From: Candidatus Melainabacteria bacterium MEL.A1
GTDB lineage: Bacteria > Cyanobacteriota > Vampirovibrionia > Gastranaerophilales > Gastranaerophilaceae
Direction of reading: 5' to 3'
Length of the DNA stretch: 64,000 nucleotides
Assembly: GCA_001765415.1 (NCBI GenBank)
Contig: CP017245.1
Coordinates: 868,001 to 932,000 of the forward strand
Shown in pieces: positions 17,900 through 26,136 of the stretch. The first letter of the stretch is position 1. Each line of letters begins with the position of its first letter. Below the pieces are notes generated by a model. That model worked only from the letters and a program-made list of their open reading frames with translations. It did no database searches and was not told where the DNA came from. Made by a program: the position numbers and the translations under genes.

Positions 17900-18100
17900 C
17901 TATAACATCATTTGCTCTACGCAATAACTTGTTTTATTAGTGTTTTCTTTGTTATTGTTTTGCCAAAAGAAAAATCCGACTGCAATTGCGGCAACAAGAA
18001 GGATTATAAAAAAGACCTTCGTCAAAATTGCAAAGATTTTTCCGACAATAAATAATACGATAATTATTCCTAAAGCAATTAAAAGAACTGTAAAATCCAT
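17900..18100 (-). CDS. Small membrane protein
   Basis: 66 residues with two adjacent hydrophobic stretches (about 4-22 and 27-46, LTKVFFIILLVAAIAVGFFF) and a polar tail. Its ATG overlaps the plsY stop in TAATG, so it is translationally coupled to plsY. A membrane accessory of phospholipid synthesis is conceivable, but nothing beyond the coupling supports it. Confidence 0.6.
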   Translation of the reverse strand: MDFTVLLIALGIIIVLFIVGKIFAILTKVFFIILLVAAIAVGFFFWQNNNKENTNKTSYCVEQMML

Positions 18101-18705
18101 TATCTCACCTTGTTTTCTTCGCCTTTAATAAGTCTTTGAATATTTGTTCTGTGCAACCAAATTATGTACAAAGCTCCCAATGCGCAATATCCGATATAAG
18201 CAATCGGTGCGTGAAATGCCCACATAATAAATGGTGATAAAGCAAGCGCAATAATTGATCCCAATGAAACATATCTTGAGAAAAATGTAATTACTGCCCA
18301 GATTGCAGCAATAATCAAGCCAACTTGCCAATTCAAAGCCAAAATTGTTCCAACTCCAGATGCAACAGATTTTCCCCCGGTAAATTTAAGGAATATTGAT
18401 TTACTATGACCTAAAATTACGGCAATCGCTGCCAAAACAGGTAACAACCCAATTCCTGTAAATGATTTAGCAAACAACGCTGCCAAAACTACCGGCAATG
18501 CTCCTTTGAAAGCATCCAATAAGAGAGTTATAAAAAACCATTTTTTACCCATAACTCTTTTTACATTTGTAGCACCGGTTGAACCAGATCCAATTGTCCT
18601 AATATCCTCTCCGGTAAAAGCTTTTACAATAATATAACCAGTCGGAATTGATCCGATAATATACGCACTTATTACAACTGCTAAAAGTTCCAATATTTTT
18701 TCCAT
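18100..18705 (-). CDS. plsY: Acyl-phosphate:glycerol-3-phosphate acyltransferase PlsY
   Basis: 201 residues, multi-pass membrane enzyme that acylates glycerol 3-phosphate from acyl-phosphate, starting phospholipid synthesis. The three conserved cytoplasmic loops are seen: GSIPTGYI near 17, IGSGSTGATNVKRVMGKK near 37, and GHSKSIFLKFTGGKSVASG near 97. About five membrane segments. AAGGAGAG precedes the ATG. The partner PlsX is not in this window. Confidence 0.96.
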   Translation of the reverse strand: MEKILELLAVVISAYIIGSIPTGYIIVKAFTGEDIRTIGSGSTGATNVKRVMGKKWFFITLLLDAFKGALPVVLAALFAKSFTGIGLLPVLAAIAVILGHSKSIFLKFTGGKSVASGVGTILALNWQVGLIIAAIWAVITFFSRYVSLGSIIALALSPFIMWAFHAPIAYIGYCALGALYIIWLHRTNIQRLIKGEENKVR

Positions 18706-18739
18706 AATCTCTCCTTATTTACAAATTATAACAAGAATA

Positions 18740-18767
18740 TTGTAATAATTCAAGAATATATTATAAT
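18740..18767 (+). promoter_or_regulatory. Promoter of the 18777 gene
   Basis: TTGTAA (18740-18745), 16 nt, TATAAT (18762-18767), then nine nt to the ATG with no Shine-Dalgarno. The transcript would have at most a few leader bases. Confidence 0.6.
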
Positions 18768-18776
18768 GTAAATACG

Positions 18777-19592
18777 ATGAAAAAGATTTTGTCACTATTA
18801 ATATGTTTTCAAATCCTCGCATTACCTGTACTTGCAGAATACGATTTTTCTGACGAAGCACAGGCTGAATTTGACAGAAATAAGTACCAATATATCAATA
18901 ACAATTCTCAACAAGATTATACAAAAAAACGCAGACAAACAGAGATAAAAACAAGCACTCCTTTAACAGAAATAAATGTCCCAACTCTAAAAGATGAAGT
19001 TCAAAATAATACTTATACACAAATCAAAACTCCATCATTGAACGGCTATATTGTAAATATTCCTGCAGGAACAAAGTTTAATGTAACTTTTGATTCTGGA
19101 ATATATTCAGGAAGCTTAGAAAAAAATGATCGCTTGACGGTTCGACTTACAGATGATTTTAGATATAACGGAAAATTAATCGCACCTGCCGGAAGTTTGG
19201 TTTATGGGATAGCTACAGATGCAAAAAATGCAGGTTTAGCTTATGGTAGTGGCTTAATAGAAATTGCATTTAATGAAATAATTATCCCAGAAGGCGGACA
19301 AATTTCGATTTCTACTGAAAAAGTTTATTTGAAATCAAAAAGCGAACGAGCTAAAAAAATGACAAGAGATGTCGTAATAGGAGCATTAGGCAGTATGCTT
19401 GTCGGCGCAGCTTTTACAGCTCTTGGAGGCGGAACAGACGATTGGGGCAGAAATATGTTAATCTTTGGTAGCTTAGGTGCTGCAGGTGGCGGATTGCGAG
19501 GAACAATGCAACGTGGTGAAGAAGTTCAAATCCCTGATGGAACAACTATAGAATTGGAACTTTCAGCTCCATTAAATGCTACGGCATTATAA
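18777..19592 (+). CDS. Secreted protein of unknown function
   Basis: 271 residues with a signal peptide (cleavage near residue 20, after ALPVLA). The polar region 25-85 is low in structure. The core (about 90-185) has GTKFNVTFDSGIYSGSL and a repeated YxGKLIAPAGSLVYG pattern, like beta-rich domains of TrbI/VirB10-type or conserved periplasmic proteins. It is followed by a glycine/alanine-rich helix (IGALGSMLVGAAFTALGGG) and a last beta strand (IPDGTTIELELSAPL). The pattern resembles the C-terminal region of VirB10-like channel proteins, but no secretion operon is nearby, so this is only a resemblance. Confidence 0.6.
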   Translation: MKKILSLLICFQILALPVLAEYDFSDEAQAEFDRNKYQYINNNSQQDYTKKRRQTEIKTSTPLTEINVPTLKDEVQNNTYTQIKTPSLNGYIVNIPAGTKFNVTFDSGIYSGSLEKNDRLTVRLTDDFRYNGKLIAPAGSLVYGIATDAKNAGLAYGSGLIEIAFNEIIIPEGGQISISTEKVYLKSKSERAKKMTRDVVIGALGSMLVGAAFTALGGGTDDWGRNMLIFGSLGAAGGGLRGTMQRGEEVQIPDGTTIELELSAPLNATAL

Positions 19593-19611
19593 CCTAAAAA
19601 AATACGTACGA

Positions 19612-20352
19612 TTACAAACTAAAATTGAAATTCAAAATTATAACCAATTCTTCGTTAAAAAAGTTATTTGGGAATGGTTTAAATGGAGCAGCAGCTCTGA
19701 TTGCAGCGCCAGCGTTATCGTCCAACATTTTAATTTTTGATGATTTTAAAATCCTGCATTTTTTAACATTTCCACTACGGTCAAGAGTTAAAGCCATTTG
19801 AACCAACAAATCTTTTTGACCTTTTGCCAAAATATCAATCTGCTTGCGTGGCGGAACTTTCCAATTTTTAACAACTTGTTCTTTTACTTCTTTTACATAA
19901 GGAGCATAATCAACGTATTTTCCATCAGGACTAAAAACAAAAGATTCTGCACCTGATACAAAAATTTGAACAGCATGTAGTTTCCCTGATGGATAATCAT
20001 AAATAATACGACTTTTCATCAATTCTGGTCGTCTAAAAGATACAAATTTCAATTCATTTGAATCAATATTATAGATTAATTCTGCATTGCCATTTTTTAC
20101 GTAATGATATGATTTGTTTTGTGTATCATCATCTTTTACCAACGTAAAATCGTGGTAATATTTTGGATATTTGTCTGTTTTAATTTGCGGTTTAATCTTG
20201 CTAAATATAATTGCTAAAGTTTCATTAACCTGCTCATAACTTTTACTTTGAGAAGGTTGAAGGAAATCCGGTTCAATTTTCACATAAGCCGCCGCAAAGG
20301 CACTTGATGCCATCAAACACAATGTAATACACAGTATTAAAAACTTTTTCAT
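19612..20352 (-). CDS. Periplasmic protein with TonB/TolA-like C-terminal domain
   Basis: 246 residues with a signal peptide (cleavage after about ASSAFA, residue 20). The C-terminal 90 residues fit the TonB/TolA C-terminal fold: YVKEVKEQVVKNWKVPPRK, then LTLDRSGNVKKCRILKSS and AAIRAAAPFKPFP. Classical TonB has an N-terminal membrane anchor and proline-rich linker, which this lacks, so it would be a free or processed periplasmic protein. It converges with the gene at 18777 across only 19 bp. Confidence 0.75.
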   Translation of the reverse strand: MKKFLILCITLCLMASSAFAAAYVKIEPDFLQPSQSKSYEQVNETLAIIFSKIKPQIKTDKYPKYYHDFTLVKDDDTQNKSYHYVKNGNAELIYNIDSNELKFVSFRRPELMKSRIIYDYPSGKLHAVQIFVSGAESFVFSPDGKYVDYAPYVKEVKEQVVKNWKVPPRKQIDILAKGQKDLLVQMALTLDRSGNVKKCRILKSSKIKMLDDNAGAAIRAAAPFKPFPNNFFNEELVIILNFNFSL

Positions 20353-20575
20353 AATGTAACTCCGTATGTCAATTGTAACACAAACATAAGAAAAAGTGAA
20401 ATTTCCCGTTTTAGTTGCTTTTTCGTCTATTGTAACACTTTCTTCATAAACGAGTTAAAACATTAAAGTTTTCTTATTAAAAATCCGATATAAAAAAGGT
20501 CAGCAAAATGTTGACATCAGGAAAAATATAATTAAAAAGGAGTAGAAAGAAGAAAAGAAATAAGAGGATATGAGT

Positions 20576-21076
20576 ATGACATCAATCAGTTCAGTGAGCA
20601 ATATGCAAACTGCTGCGATTTCAAGTTATAAAACAGAAACAGAGTTGAGTTCTTCAACAAAATTAAAATTAGAAGCTTTGGGAATTGATCCTTCAACGGT
20701 GACATCCGAAGCTCAGGCACAGACACTAATTGCGCAGGCGGAGGCTGCGAAACATCAAAACAATGCGGGACAGCAACAACAAGGAGGTAATTCATCTGAG
20801 CAAGAGCTTTTATCGGAAGCCAAAAATCTTGCATCACAAATAGGCGTAACAGTATCATCTAATGATTCGCTAGATACCATTATTGATAATATTTCAAAGG
20901 AAATTCAAATAATGTTGAATTCCGGTGACAAATCAAAAATGGCAACAGCACAAGGATTTCAGACGCAATTGGCAAGTATTTCCGGAAGAGCAGAGTCAAT
21001 ACAATCAACACAACAGAATATTTTTAATGCAATGGATATGATTTCCGTAAGCAACAAATACGCTTTGGGCTTATAA
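20576..21076 (+). CDS. Unknown small polar protein
   Basis: 166 residues, no signal peptide or membrane segment. Rich in Ser, Gln and Ala, with a central QQQQGG linker. The second half is helical and coiled-coil-like (LLSEAKNLASQIGVTV). ATG 20576 is chosen over 20570 because AGAGGA ends only one nt before the earlier ATG. It is flanked by a strong terminator. Not recognised; similar in style to other lineage-specific proteins here. Confidence 0.55.
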   Translation: MTSISSVSNMQTAAISSYKTETELSSSTKLKLEALGIDPSTVTSEAQAQTLIAQAEAAKHQNNAGQQQQGGNSSEQELLSEAKNLASQIGVTVSSNDSLDTIIDNISKEIQIMLNSGDKSKMATAQGFQTQLASISGRAESIQSTQQNIFNAMDMISVSNKYALGL

Positions 21077-21113
21077 GGAAAGAGTTTTCAGAAAAACTTT
21101 AAGATAAATTTAA

Positions 21114-21145
21114 AAGGCTTTCGGTTTCCCCGAAAGCCTTATTGT
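21114..21145. terminator. Bidirectional terminator between 20576 gene and prepilin B
   Basis: Stem AAGGCTTTCGG (21114-21124) and CCGAAAGCCTT (21130-21140) with a five-base loop, A-rich on the left and T-rich on the right. It serves the rightward gene and the convergent prepilin B. Confidence 0.85.
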
Positions 21146-21149
21146 ATTT

Positions 21150-21991
21150 TTACCAAGGGTAATCACTTTTAATTTCCCAACCATCTAACATAATTAAAGC
21201 TCCGCAGTAAACTCCGGCTATAGAGCCTCCAACACCTTTTTTACATTTGTAATCACTTACCCCATTTGTAAAATTACCAGAAATCAAACCATCTCGAGGA
21301 GAAGTTTCTGATTTACAAGTTGCACCAATCATTGAAACCCCTAATCTCCTTTCACAAGTTACAGGACCATTTTGGTTACTATCAGGAACCCATCGCATTG
21401 TAAGAGCAAAGACATCTTTTCCTATAATATTAGGTTTCCTTGGTCCGTTTAAATCCACCCACAACCAACCTCCGGTTCCATCTCCATTTAACCAGTAATA
21501 CACACTATACCCAGAAACAGTAACAAAAGAATTAAATTCCGCACGGTTTCCTAAGTAAGAATATTTTACACCATTCAAATTATAAACATCATCAGCCCAA
21601 CATTCTGATGTTGAAGGAAAACATTTCTTTATAACTTTTATATACGGAATTAAAAATTCATTAGCAAATCTATCTGCTCCTTCTTGACCTTTCAGCATTG
21701 ATGATACATCCCAAGTTTCAATCATTCCATTCTCTTGTTCAGCAGATTTTATAACTTGACTTAGCTCTGTATAAGCCTTTTTCAACTGTGTAACAGTTTG
21801 CTTTTTCTGATAATTTGCAATCAACGATGGCATTGTCATAGCTGCAACTACACCGATTATACCGAGAGTGATTAAGACCTCTGCAAGAGTAAAGGCGGCT
21901 AAGCGCCTTAAAAGCAGGCGTAGACCATGATTATGAGAGGGTTTTAGACTATTGCCCCCCCCCCGATGAGCTTAAATAAATTCTTTTCCAT
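21150..21991 (-). CDS. Prepilin B, frame broken at a ten-G tract (OFF state)
   Basis: Same design as prepilin A. ATG 21991 (after GAGAGGAA) runs nine codons into ten G (21964-21955) and stops five codons later. Eleven G would give 280 residues: the shared leader, then FTLAEVLITLGIIGVVAA and the body. The distance from the tract to the MTMPSL codon is 115 nt, identical to prepilin A. The body ends CGALIMLDGWEIKSDYPW, matching the C-terminal motif of prepilin C (MMFDGWQIKSDYPF), and contains GWLWVDLNGPRKPN. The signal-free ATG at 21839 lies inside the hydrophobic helix and would not yield an exportable pilin. Confidence 0.8.
21955..21964. repeat. Ten-base C/G homopolymer inside prepilin B leader
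   Basis: Ten C on the plus strand, in the same context as the prepilin A tract. Frame is restored by 8, 11 or 14 bases. Confidence 0.9.
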
Positions 21992-22025
21992 AAAAAATTC
22001 CTCTCTGTTCTCTGTCAACATCTCT

Positions 22026-22054
22026 ATTTTAACAAATTTTTTATTATTTTTCAA
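22026..22054 (-). promoter_or_regulatory. Conserved sigma-70-like promoter of prepilin B
   Basis: Read leftward: TTGAAA at 22054-22049, 17 nt, TAAAAT at 22031-22026. The sequence from here to the tract is nearly identical to that of prepilin A. Confidence 0.75.
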
Positions 22055-22611
22055 GTAGTTGCAAGAAGAAGAAAATAATCCCACGATAGCGAAATGAACA
22101 ATAACTTGTTAGTGAAACAAACAACAAAAAGCTTTACACAAATGTATGATGTAGGAACAAATGTTTACACAGAGGGTTAAAAACAGGCATTGTTTGAGCG
22201 TAGCGAGTTTGACTGTTTTTTAGTTGAACTTACTAGTTATTAGTGAATGGAGCGTGTGGGTGGTTTTGTGGAACTTTTTACACAAAAAGTTCCCGCCGTC
22301 TGCGCAAGACAAAAAAACAATCCTTCCACCGCAAGCGGTCCCCCTTCCTTTGCAAGGAAGGTTAAATGTTTCCCTAACGGGATAGCACCCACCTAAATTA
22401 CCTCTCACAAAACGTGACATTTAGTCACCTTTTGTTCGGCAGAGTCTCATTAGGGAGGAAAAGAAACATCTCACAAAGAAAACAACTTTTCTGATACGGT
22501 ACTCACTATTCACTTATTCATACCGATACGAACTTTTCACGTTTCACTTCTCATTTTTCACTTAAAGCACCTGCTTTTGACACAGATTTCACATCTAATC
22601 CCTTAGCCTCT
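22055..22611. repeat. Gene-poor region packed with dispersed repeats
   Basis: About 560 bp without a convincing gene. It holds a diverged copy of the 62-bp repeat (about 22132-22179) and a ten-bp-stem hairpin GGAACTTTTT/AAAAAGTTCC (22270-22293). A CTTCCTTTGCAAGGAAG palindrome lies near 22344. A segment from about 22378 shares the CGGGATAGCACCCACCTAAA module. An imperfect palindrome at 22407-22435 (ACAAAACGTGAC, five bases, GTCACCTTTTGT) is repeated at 35824. Finally there is a copy of the TTTTCACGTTTCACTTCTCA family at about 22532-22554. A short open frame here (22220-22420) is composed of these repeats and is not believed. Confidence 0.75.
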
Positions 22612-23207
22612 CTACCTCTCCATAGATAGCTTATCCGCTTCGGTAATTTCTCTTACCGGTTTACAAGGATTTCCGTAAGCAACAACATTTGATGGAATAT
22701 CTTTCGTTATAACACTTCCTGCTCCAATCACAACATTATTGCCTAGCGTAACTCCAGGCATTACAGACACATGCCCGCCGAACCACACATTATTTCCGAC
22801 TTTTATCGGATAAGCATATTCTAAACCAGAATTTCTTTCATCTGCATCAAGCGGATGTCCTGCAGTGTAAAATCCGCATTGCGGAGCTATAAATACATTA
22901 TCACCAAACGTAATTTTTGCTGGGTCTAGCATTACACAATCATGATTGCGTAAAAATTTTCTCCAATCTCAATATTATACCCATAATCACACCAAAAATT
23001 TTGCTCAATCGTAAAATTTTCTTTCGTCTTACCAAGCAATTCTTTCAAAATTTGTTTTCTCTCATCAATTTTTTCAGGAGAAAGCATATTATATCTATGA
23101 CAAAGAGTTTTTGCCTTTACTCTGTCATCTGCCAATTCTTTATCATAAAACGCATCATACAATTTTCCTGCAAGCATTTTTTCTTTTTCCGTCAAATATT
23201 TTTCCAT
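22612..23207 (-). pseudogene. Maltose/galactoside O-acetyltransferase family, frameshifted
   Basis: A hexapeptide-repeat acetyltransferase of the Maa/LacA/NodL type split over two frames. The first part (start 23207, after AAAGGA) has the family N-terminus and ends [12 protein letters not shown]; the second resumes with [20 protein letters not shown] and [10 protein letters not shown], and has the hexapeptide coil ([20 protein letters not shown]) and the KDIP..VAYGNP tail. Around 22946 the sequence reads GCAATCATGATTG, whereas GCAAATCATGATTG would give [11 protein letters not shown] in one frame. A single missing A therefore explains the break. Either a recent inactivation or a sequencing error; everything else is well conserved, including the catalytic His in TAGHPLD. 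Confidence 0.85.
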
Positions 23208-23305
23208 ACTCATTCCTTTTTTCAAAATAATATCATAAAACTATACTATTGAGTAATGAAGTTTTCGCTTATCTGACAAAAAAATAAATTTGTTAGAGAG
23301 GATTT

Positions 23306-25405
23306 ATGTTAAAAAAATTATTTATTACTTTAGGAATTTTATTATGTATTACAAATCTTTGTAGAGCAGAAGAACTACTAAAACAACAAAGCAAGTATCC
23401 CGATTATGCCTATATGTATCTGGGAGCAGACAAATACGAAAAATTTAATCGAAAAATTTTTGCTTTCAATTTAGGATTGAACAAATACGCAATTCGCCCG
23501 ATTCATATTTTGTGGTGTTCAATCATGCCGGAATACGGAATTGAACGCATACACAACGCATACAAAAACATTGAATACCCAAAAAGACTTGTTAGTAGCC
23601 TTATTCAAAAAGATTTTAAAACATCCGGAACTGAAACTGTAAGATTTTTGACAAACACAACTTTGGGATTAGGTGGAATGTTCGACCCTGCAAAGCACTT
23701 TTTCAAAATTGAACCATCAAATGAAGATATGGAACAAGCTTTGTCTAAATGCAAATGTTGTTCCGGCTCATACATAGTTCTACCGGTAATGAATGGAACT
23801 ACCGCACGAGGAATTGCAGGAAAAATCTTGGATACATCTTTAAACCCGACAACGTACGTAGGAACTCCGGTTCTTGCAATGGTAAAAGCAGGTTTGACAG
23901 TAAATAGAACATCTTTTTCACAACCATTAATCAAGATGGTTGAATCAAATTACGCTGATCCTTATGAAATAGCACGAAAAATCTACGGGATAGACAATTT
24001 TATCAAATGCCAAAATTTGGATAGAAAAGAGGTTTTAGAAAACGGCTTCAAATCAATAGAAAACGAACTGCCACCTGACATTAACCCTGAACTTGTAAAA
24101 ATGGATTTGAAAAACAACGACAAAACAAATAACGAAAAATTAACCGTTGCAGATATAATAAAAGGCGGTACCAATATAGATAATATTATTTTAAAAAGCT
24201 ATGATTTAACAAATTCTCAATTAATGGCAGATTTGTTACTTGAGGATTACAACCCACAAAACCCTGTTGTAGATTCAATGCGAACAGCATTGTTTGAAAA
24301 CAGAGAAATTAACAAATCCATTTGGAATGAGTTATCAATATGGAACAGATGTTTTTCAAAACAAATCCATACAGGTGCAATCAGGATTATAGCAGGAAAA
24401 CCTGCCTACAAATTCAAATATATTATGCAAAAAGACAAAACCTCTCCTGTTGCAATAATCTACCCATCTATCGGAGAAGGAATACAATCCCATCACTCTG
24501 TAGTTTTAGCTAAACTTTTTTATGACGAGGGGTATTCCGTAATAATTCAAGGAAGCCATTTTCAATGGGAATTTGTAAAAAGTATGCCCGATAATTACGT
24601 ACCTGGAGTTCCTGCAGAAGATGCACAACATTTAAAAAATGTCACAACTAAAATAGTCAACCAACTTGAACACAAATACAATTGTAAACTTGGTGACAAA
24701 ACTGTAATCGGAACTTCTTTTGGCGCACTTGCAACTTTATTTTTGGCAGACAACGAATATCACAATAACACACTTAATATAACAAAATACATTTCAATTT
24801 GCCCGCCAATAGATCTTTTGTACGCAATGAAACAAATAGATAAAAACGGAGAAGATTGGCATAAAAACACCGACAATCTCCAACAACGAGTGGCACAAAC
24901 AGCTTCCAAAATCATTCAACTATCTGACTTGAAAAATGAAAAATCAAACCTAAATATAAATAAACTACCATTTACTGAAGATGAAGGAAAACTAATAACA
25001 GGATTTATTATGCACCAAAAATTGTCCGACGTAATATTTACACTGGAAAATACCACGAAAAACAAACAAACCAATATTTATACAAAAATTAATAATATGA
25101 ATTATAAAGATTATGTTGAAAAATATCTCTTAAGTAAATATTCTTTAGAAGATTTTGGAGAAAAAGTAAGTCTTTTATCGCTAGAAGATTTTTTCAGAAA
25201 CAACAACAATTACAAAATCTATCACTCTCTTGACGATTATTTAACTAATCAATCACAACTTAAAAAATTAAAAATTTACACAGGTCAAAATACAACAATT
25301 TTGAGTAACGGCTCACATCTTGGTTTTTTGTACACAAAAGAATTTTTAAACGATTTGAAAAACGAAATCAAATTAACTGACAAAACTGCTTTGAATAGAA
25401 ATTAA
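23306..25405 (+). CDS. MlaA (VacJ)-alpha/beta hydrolase fusion lipoprotein-like protein
   Basis: 699 residues. The N-terminus is a signal sequence (1-21; MLKKLFITLGILLCITNLC, with Cys19 followed by Arg, so a lipobox is doubtful). Residues about 35-240 match MlaA/VacJ, the outer-membrane component that removes misplaced phospholipids: KYEKFNRKIFAFNLGLNKY, RFLTNTTLGLGGMFDPAKHF and GSYIVLPVMNGTTARGIAGK. Residues about 370-560 look like an alpha/beta hydrolase, with VAIIYPSIGEG (first strand and oxyanion loop) and the nucleophile elbow GTSFGALA near 470. A His candidate is GSHLGF near 677. Joining a lipid channel to a putative esterase suggests coupled phospholipid removal and hydrolysis; this is inference. 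It stands alone after a GAGAGGA ribosome site. Confidence 0.82.
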   Translation: MLKKLFITLGILLCITNLCRAEELLKQQSKYPDYAYMYLGADKYEKFNRKIFAFNLGLNKYAIRPIHILWCSIMPEYGIERIHNAYKNIEYPKRLVSSLIQKDFKTSGTETVRFLTNTTLGLGGMFDPAKHFFKIEPSNEDMEQALSKCKCCSGSYIVLPVMNGTTARGIAGKILDTSLNPTTYVGTPVLAMVKAGLTVNRTSFSQPLIKMVESNYADPYEIARKIYGIDNFIKCQNLDRKEVLENGFKSIENELPPDINPELVKMDLKNNDKTNNEKLTVADIIKGGTNIDNIILKSYDLTNSQLMADLLLEDYNPQNPVVDSMRTALFENREINKSIWNELSIWNRCFSKQIHTGAIRIIAGKPAYKFKYIMQKDKTSPVAIIYPSIGEGIQSHHSVVLAKLFYDEGYSVIIQGSHFQWEFVKSMPDNYVPGVPAEDAQHLKNVTTKIVNQLEHKYNCKLGDKTVIGTSFGALATLFLADNEYHNNTLNITKYISICPPIDLLYAMKQIDKNGEDWHKNTDNLQQRVAQTASKIIQLSDLKNEKSNLNINKLPFTEDEGKLITGFIMHQKLSDVIFTLENTTKNKQTNIYTKINNMNYKDYVEKYLLSKYSLEDFGEKVSLLSLEDFFRNNNNYKIYHSLDDYLTNQSQLKKLKIYTGQNTTILSNGSHLGFLYTKEFLNDLKNEIKLTDKTALNRN

Positions 25406-26058
25406 ATATGCAATTTTAACCAATTAATCAGTTTTTCAAAATAAAAATCTACGTTATCCAAAACATCCAAAGAATTCCAATTCAAAATTACAAGGAGAAT
25501 TTCTTTATCCTCACCATCAAGAGAATAAACCAATTCTCTTTTTGTATCAATATAAGTATTTGAGCGCAAATAATATACAACCTGCAAAATATAAAAGGCA
25601 CTCTTATAACCTTGATAAAGCACTTCTTCATCTCGGTTTTCATATAAATAACCACGACAAACTTTATGATATAAATTTGCTGAGTTAATTTTTATTGCAT
25701 TAAAAATATCTTCTCTTTTTAATGGTGGAATAAAATTCAACAAATTACCTTGTAAAGGCAAAGTATCGTTCAAAAGATGAAATAATTCAAATTTGGGCCA
25801 ATTATAAATCTCATCTTCACCACAAATAAAACCATCAGCCTTTTCATAAAATGGCAATGAATGCACAATATTTTTGTATTGTATCAAATCTTCAAAAGAA
25901 AGTTTGTCCAAAATCACAACTAAATCAACGTCACTATTTTCGGTAGCTTCCCCACGTTTATAACTTCCTTGAAGTCCGACAAACTTTATACGAGAACTGA
26001 ACTCGTCAAAGAGCTTACGTGTAAATTCCTGTAACCAAATTTCAACATCAAATTCCAT
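25402..26058 (-). CDS. Nucleotidyltransferase-domain protein
   Basis: 218 residues. The N-terminal domain has the minimal nucleotidyltransferase signature GSYKRGEATENSDVDLVV (GS...D.D) near residues 31-48, with the two metal-binding Asp residues intact. The C-terminal part is helical (about 110-215), as in MNT/HEPN-like or kanamycin-nucleotidyltransferase-like proteins. The target could be a protein, RNA or small molecule; no antitoxin or HEPN partner is adjacent. The ATG at 26058 lies six nt after a consensus -10 box, so an upstream TTG in frame is unlikely. It overlaps the MlaA fusion by 4 bp tail to tail. Confidence 0.8.
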   Translation of the reverse strand: MEFDVEIWLQEFTRKLFDEFSSRIKFVGLQGSYKRGEATENSDVDLVVILDKLSFEDLIQYKNIVHSLPFYEKADGFICGEDEIYNWPKFELFHLLNDTLPLQGNLLNFIPPLKREDIFNAIKINSANLYHKVCRGYLYENRDEEVLYQGYKSAFYILQVVYYLRSNTYIDTKRELVYSLDGEDKEILLVILNWNSLDVLDNVDFYFEKLINWLKLHI

Positions 26059-26064
26059 AAACAG

Positions 26065-26093
26065 ATTATATATTTTTTTTGACAAAATTTCAA
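26065..26093 (-). promoter_or_regulatory. Promoter of nucleotidyltransferase gene (leaderless geometry)
   Basis: Read leftward: TTGAAA (26093-26088), 17 nt, TATAAT (26070-26065), six nt, ATG. No Shine-Dalgarno. A near-consensus promoter placing +1 at or next to the start codon. Confidence 0.7.
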
Positions 26094-26136
26094 TAGAAAT
26101 AAATTTTTTGTTATAATAATTTGCGAAAGCCCAAAA

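Noticed and set aside
18777..19592. Type IV secretion VirB10/TrbI protein
   Set aside because: The C-terminal beta pattern is suggestive, but no other secretion gene is nearby and there is a cleavable signal peptide in place of a membrane anchor.
22220..22420. Leftward 66-codon open frame in the gap after prepilin B
   Set aside because: It is made of dispersed-repeat and palindrome sequence, with no ribosome site and no protein-like pattern.
23306..25405. Two separate genes (mlaA and a hydrolase) joined by annotation error
   Set aside because: The frame is continuous with no internal stop, and there is no ribosome site or promoter at the junction.
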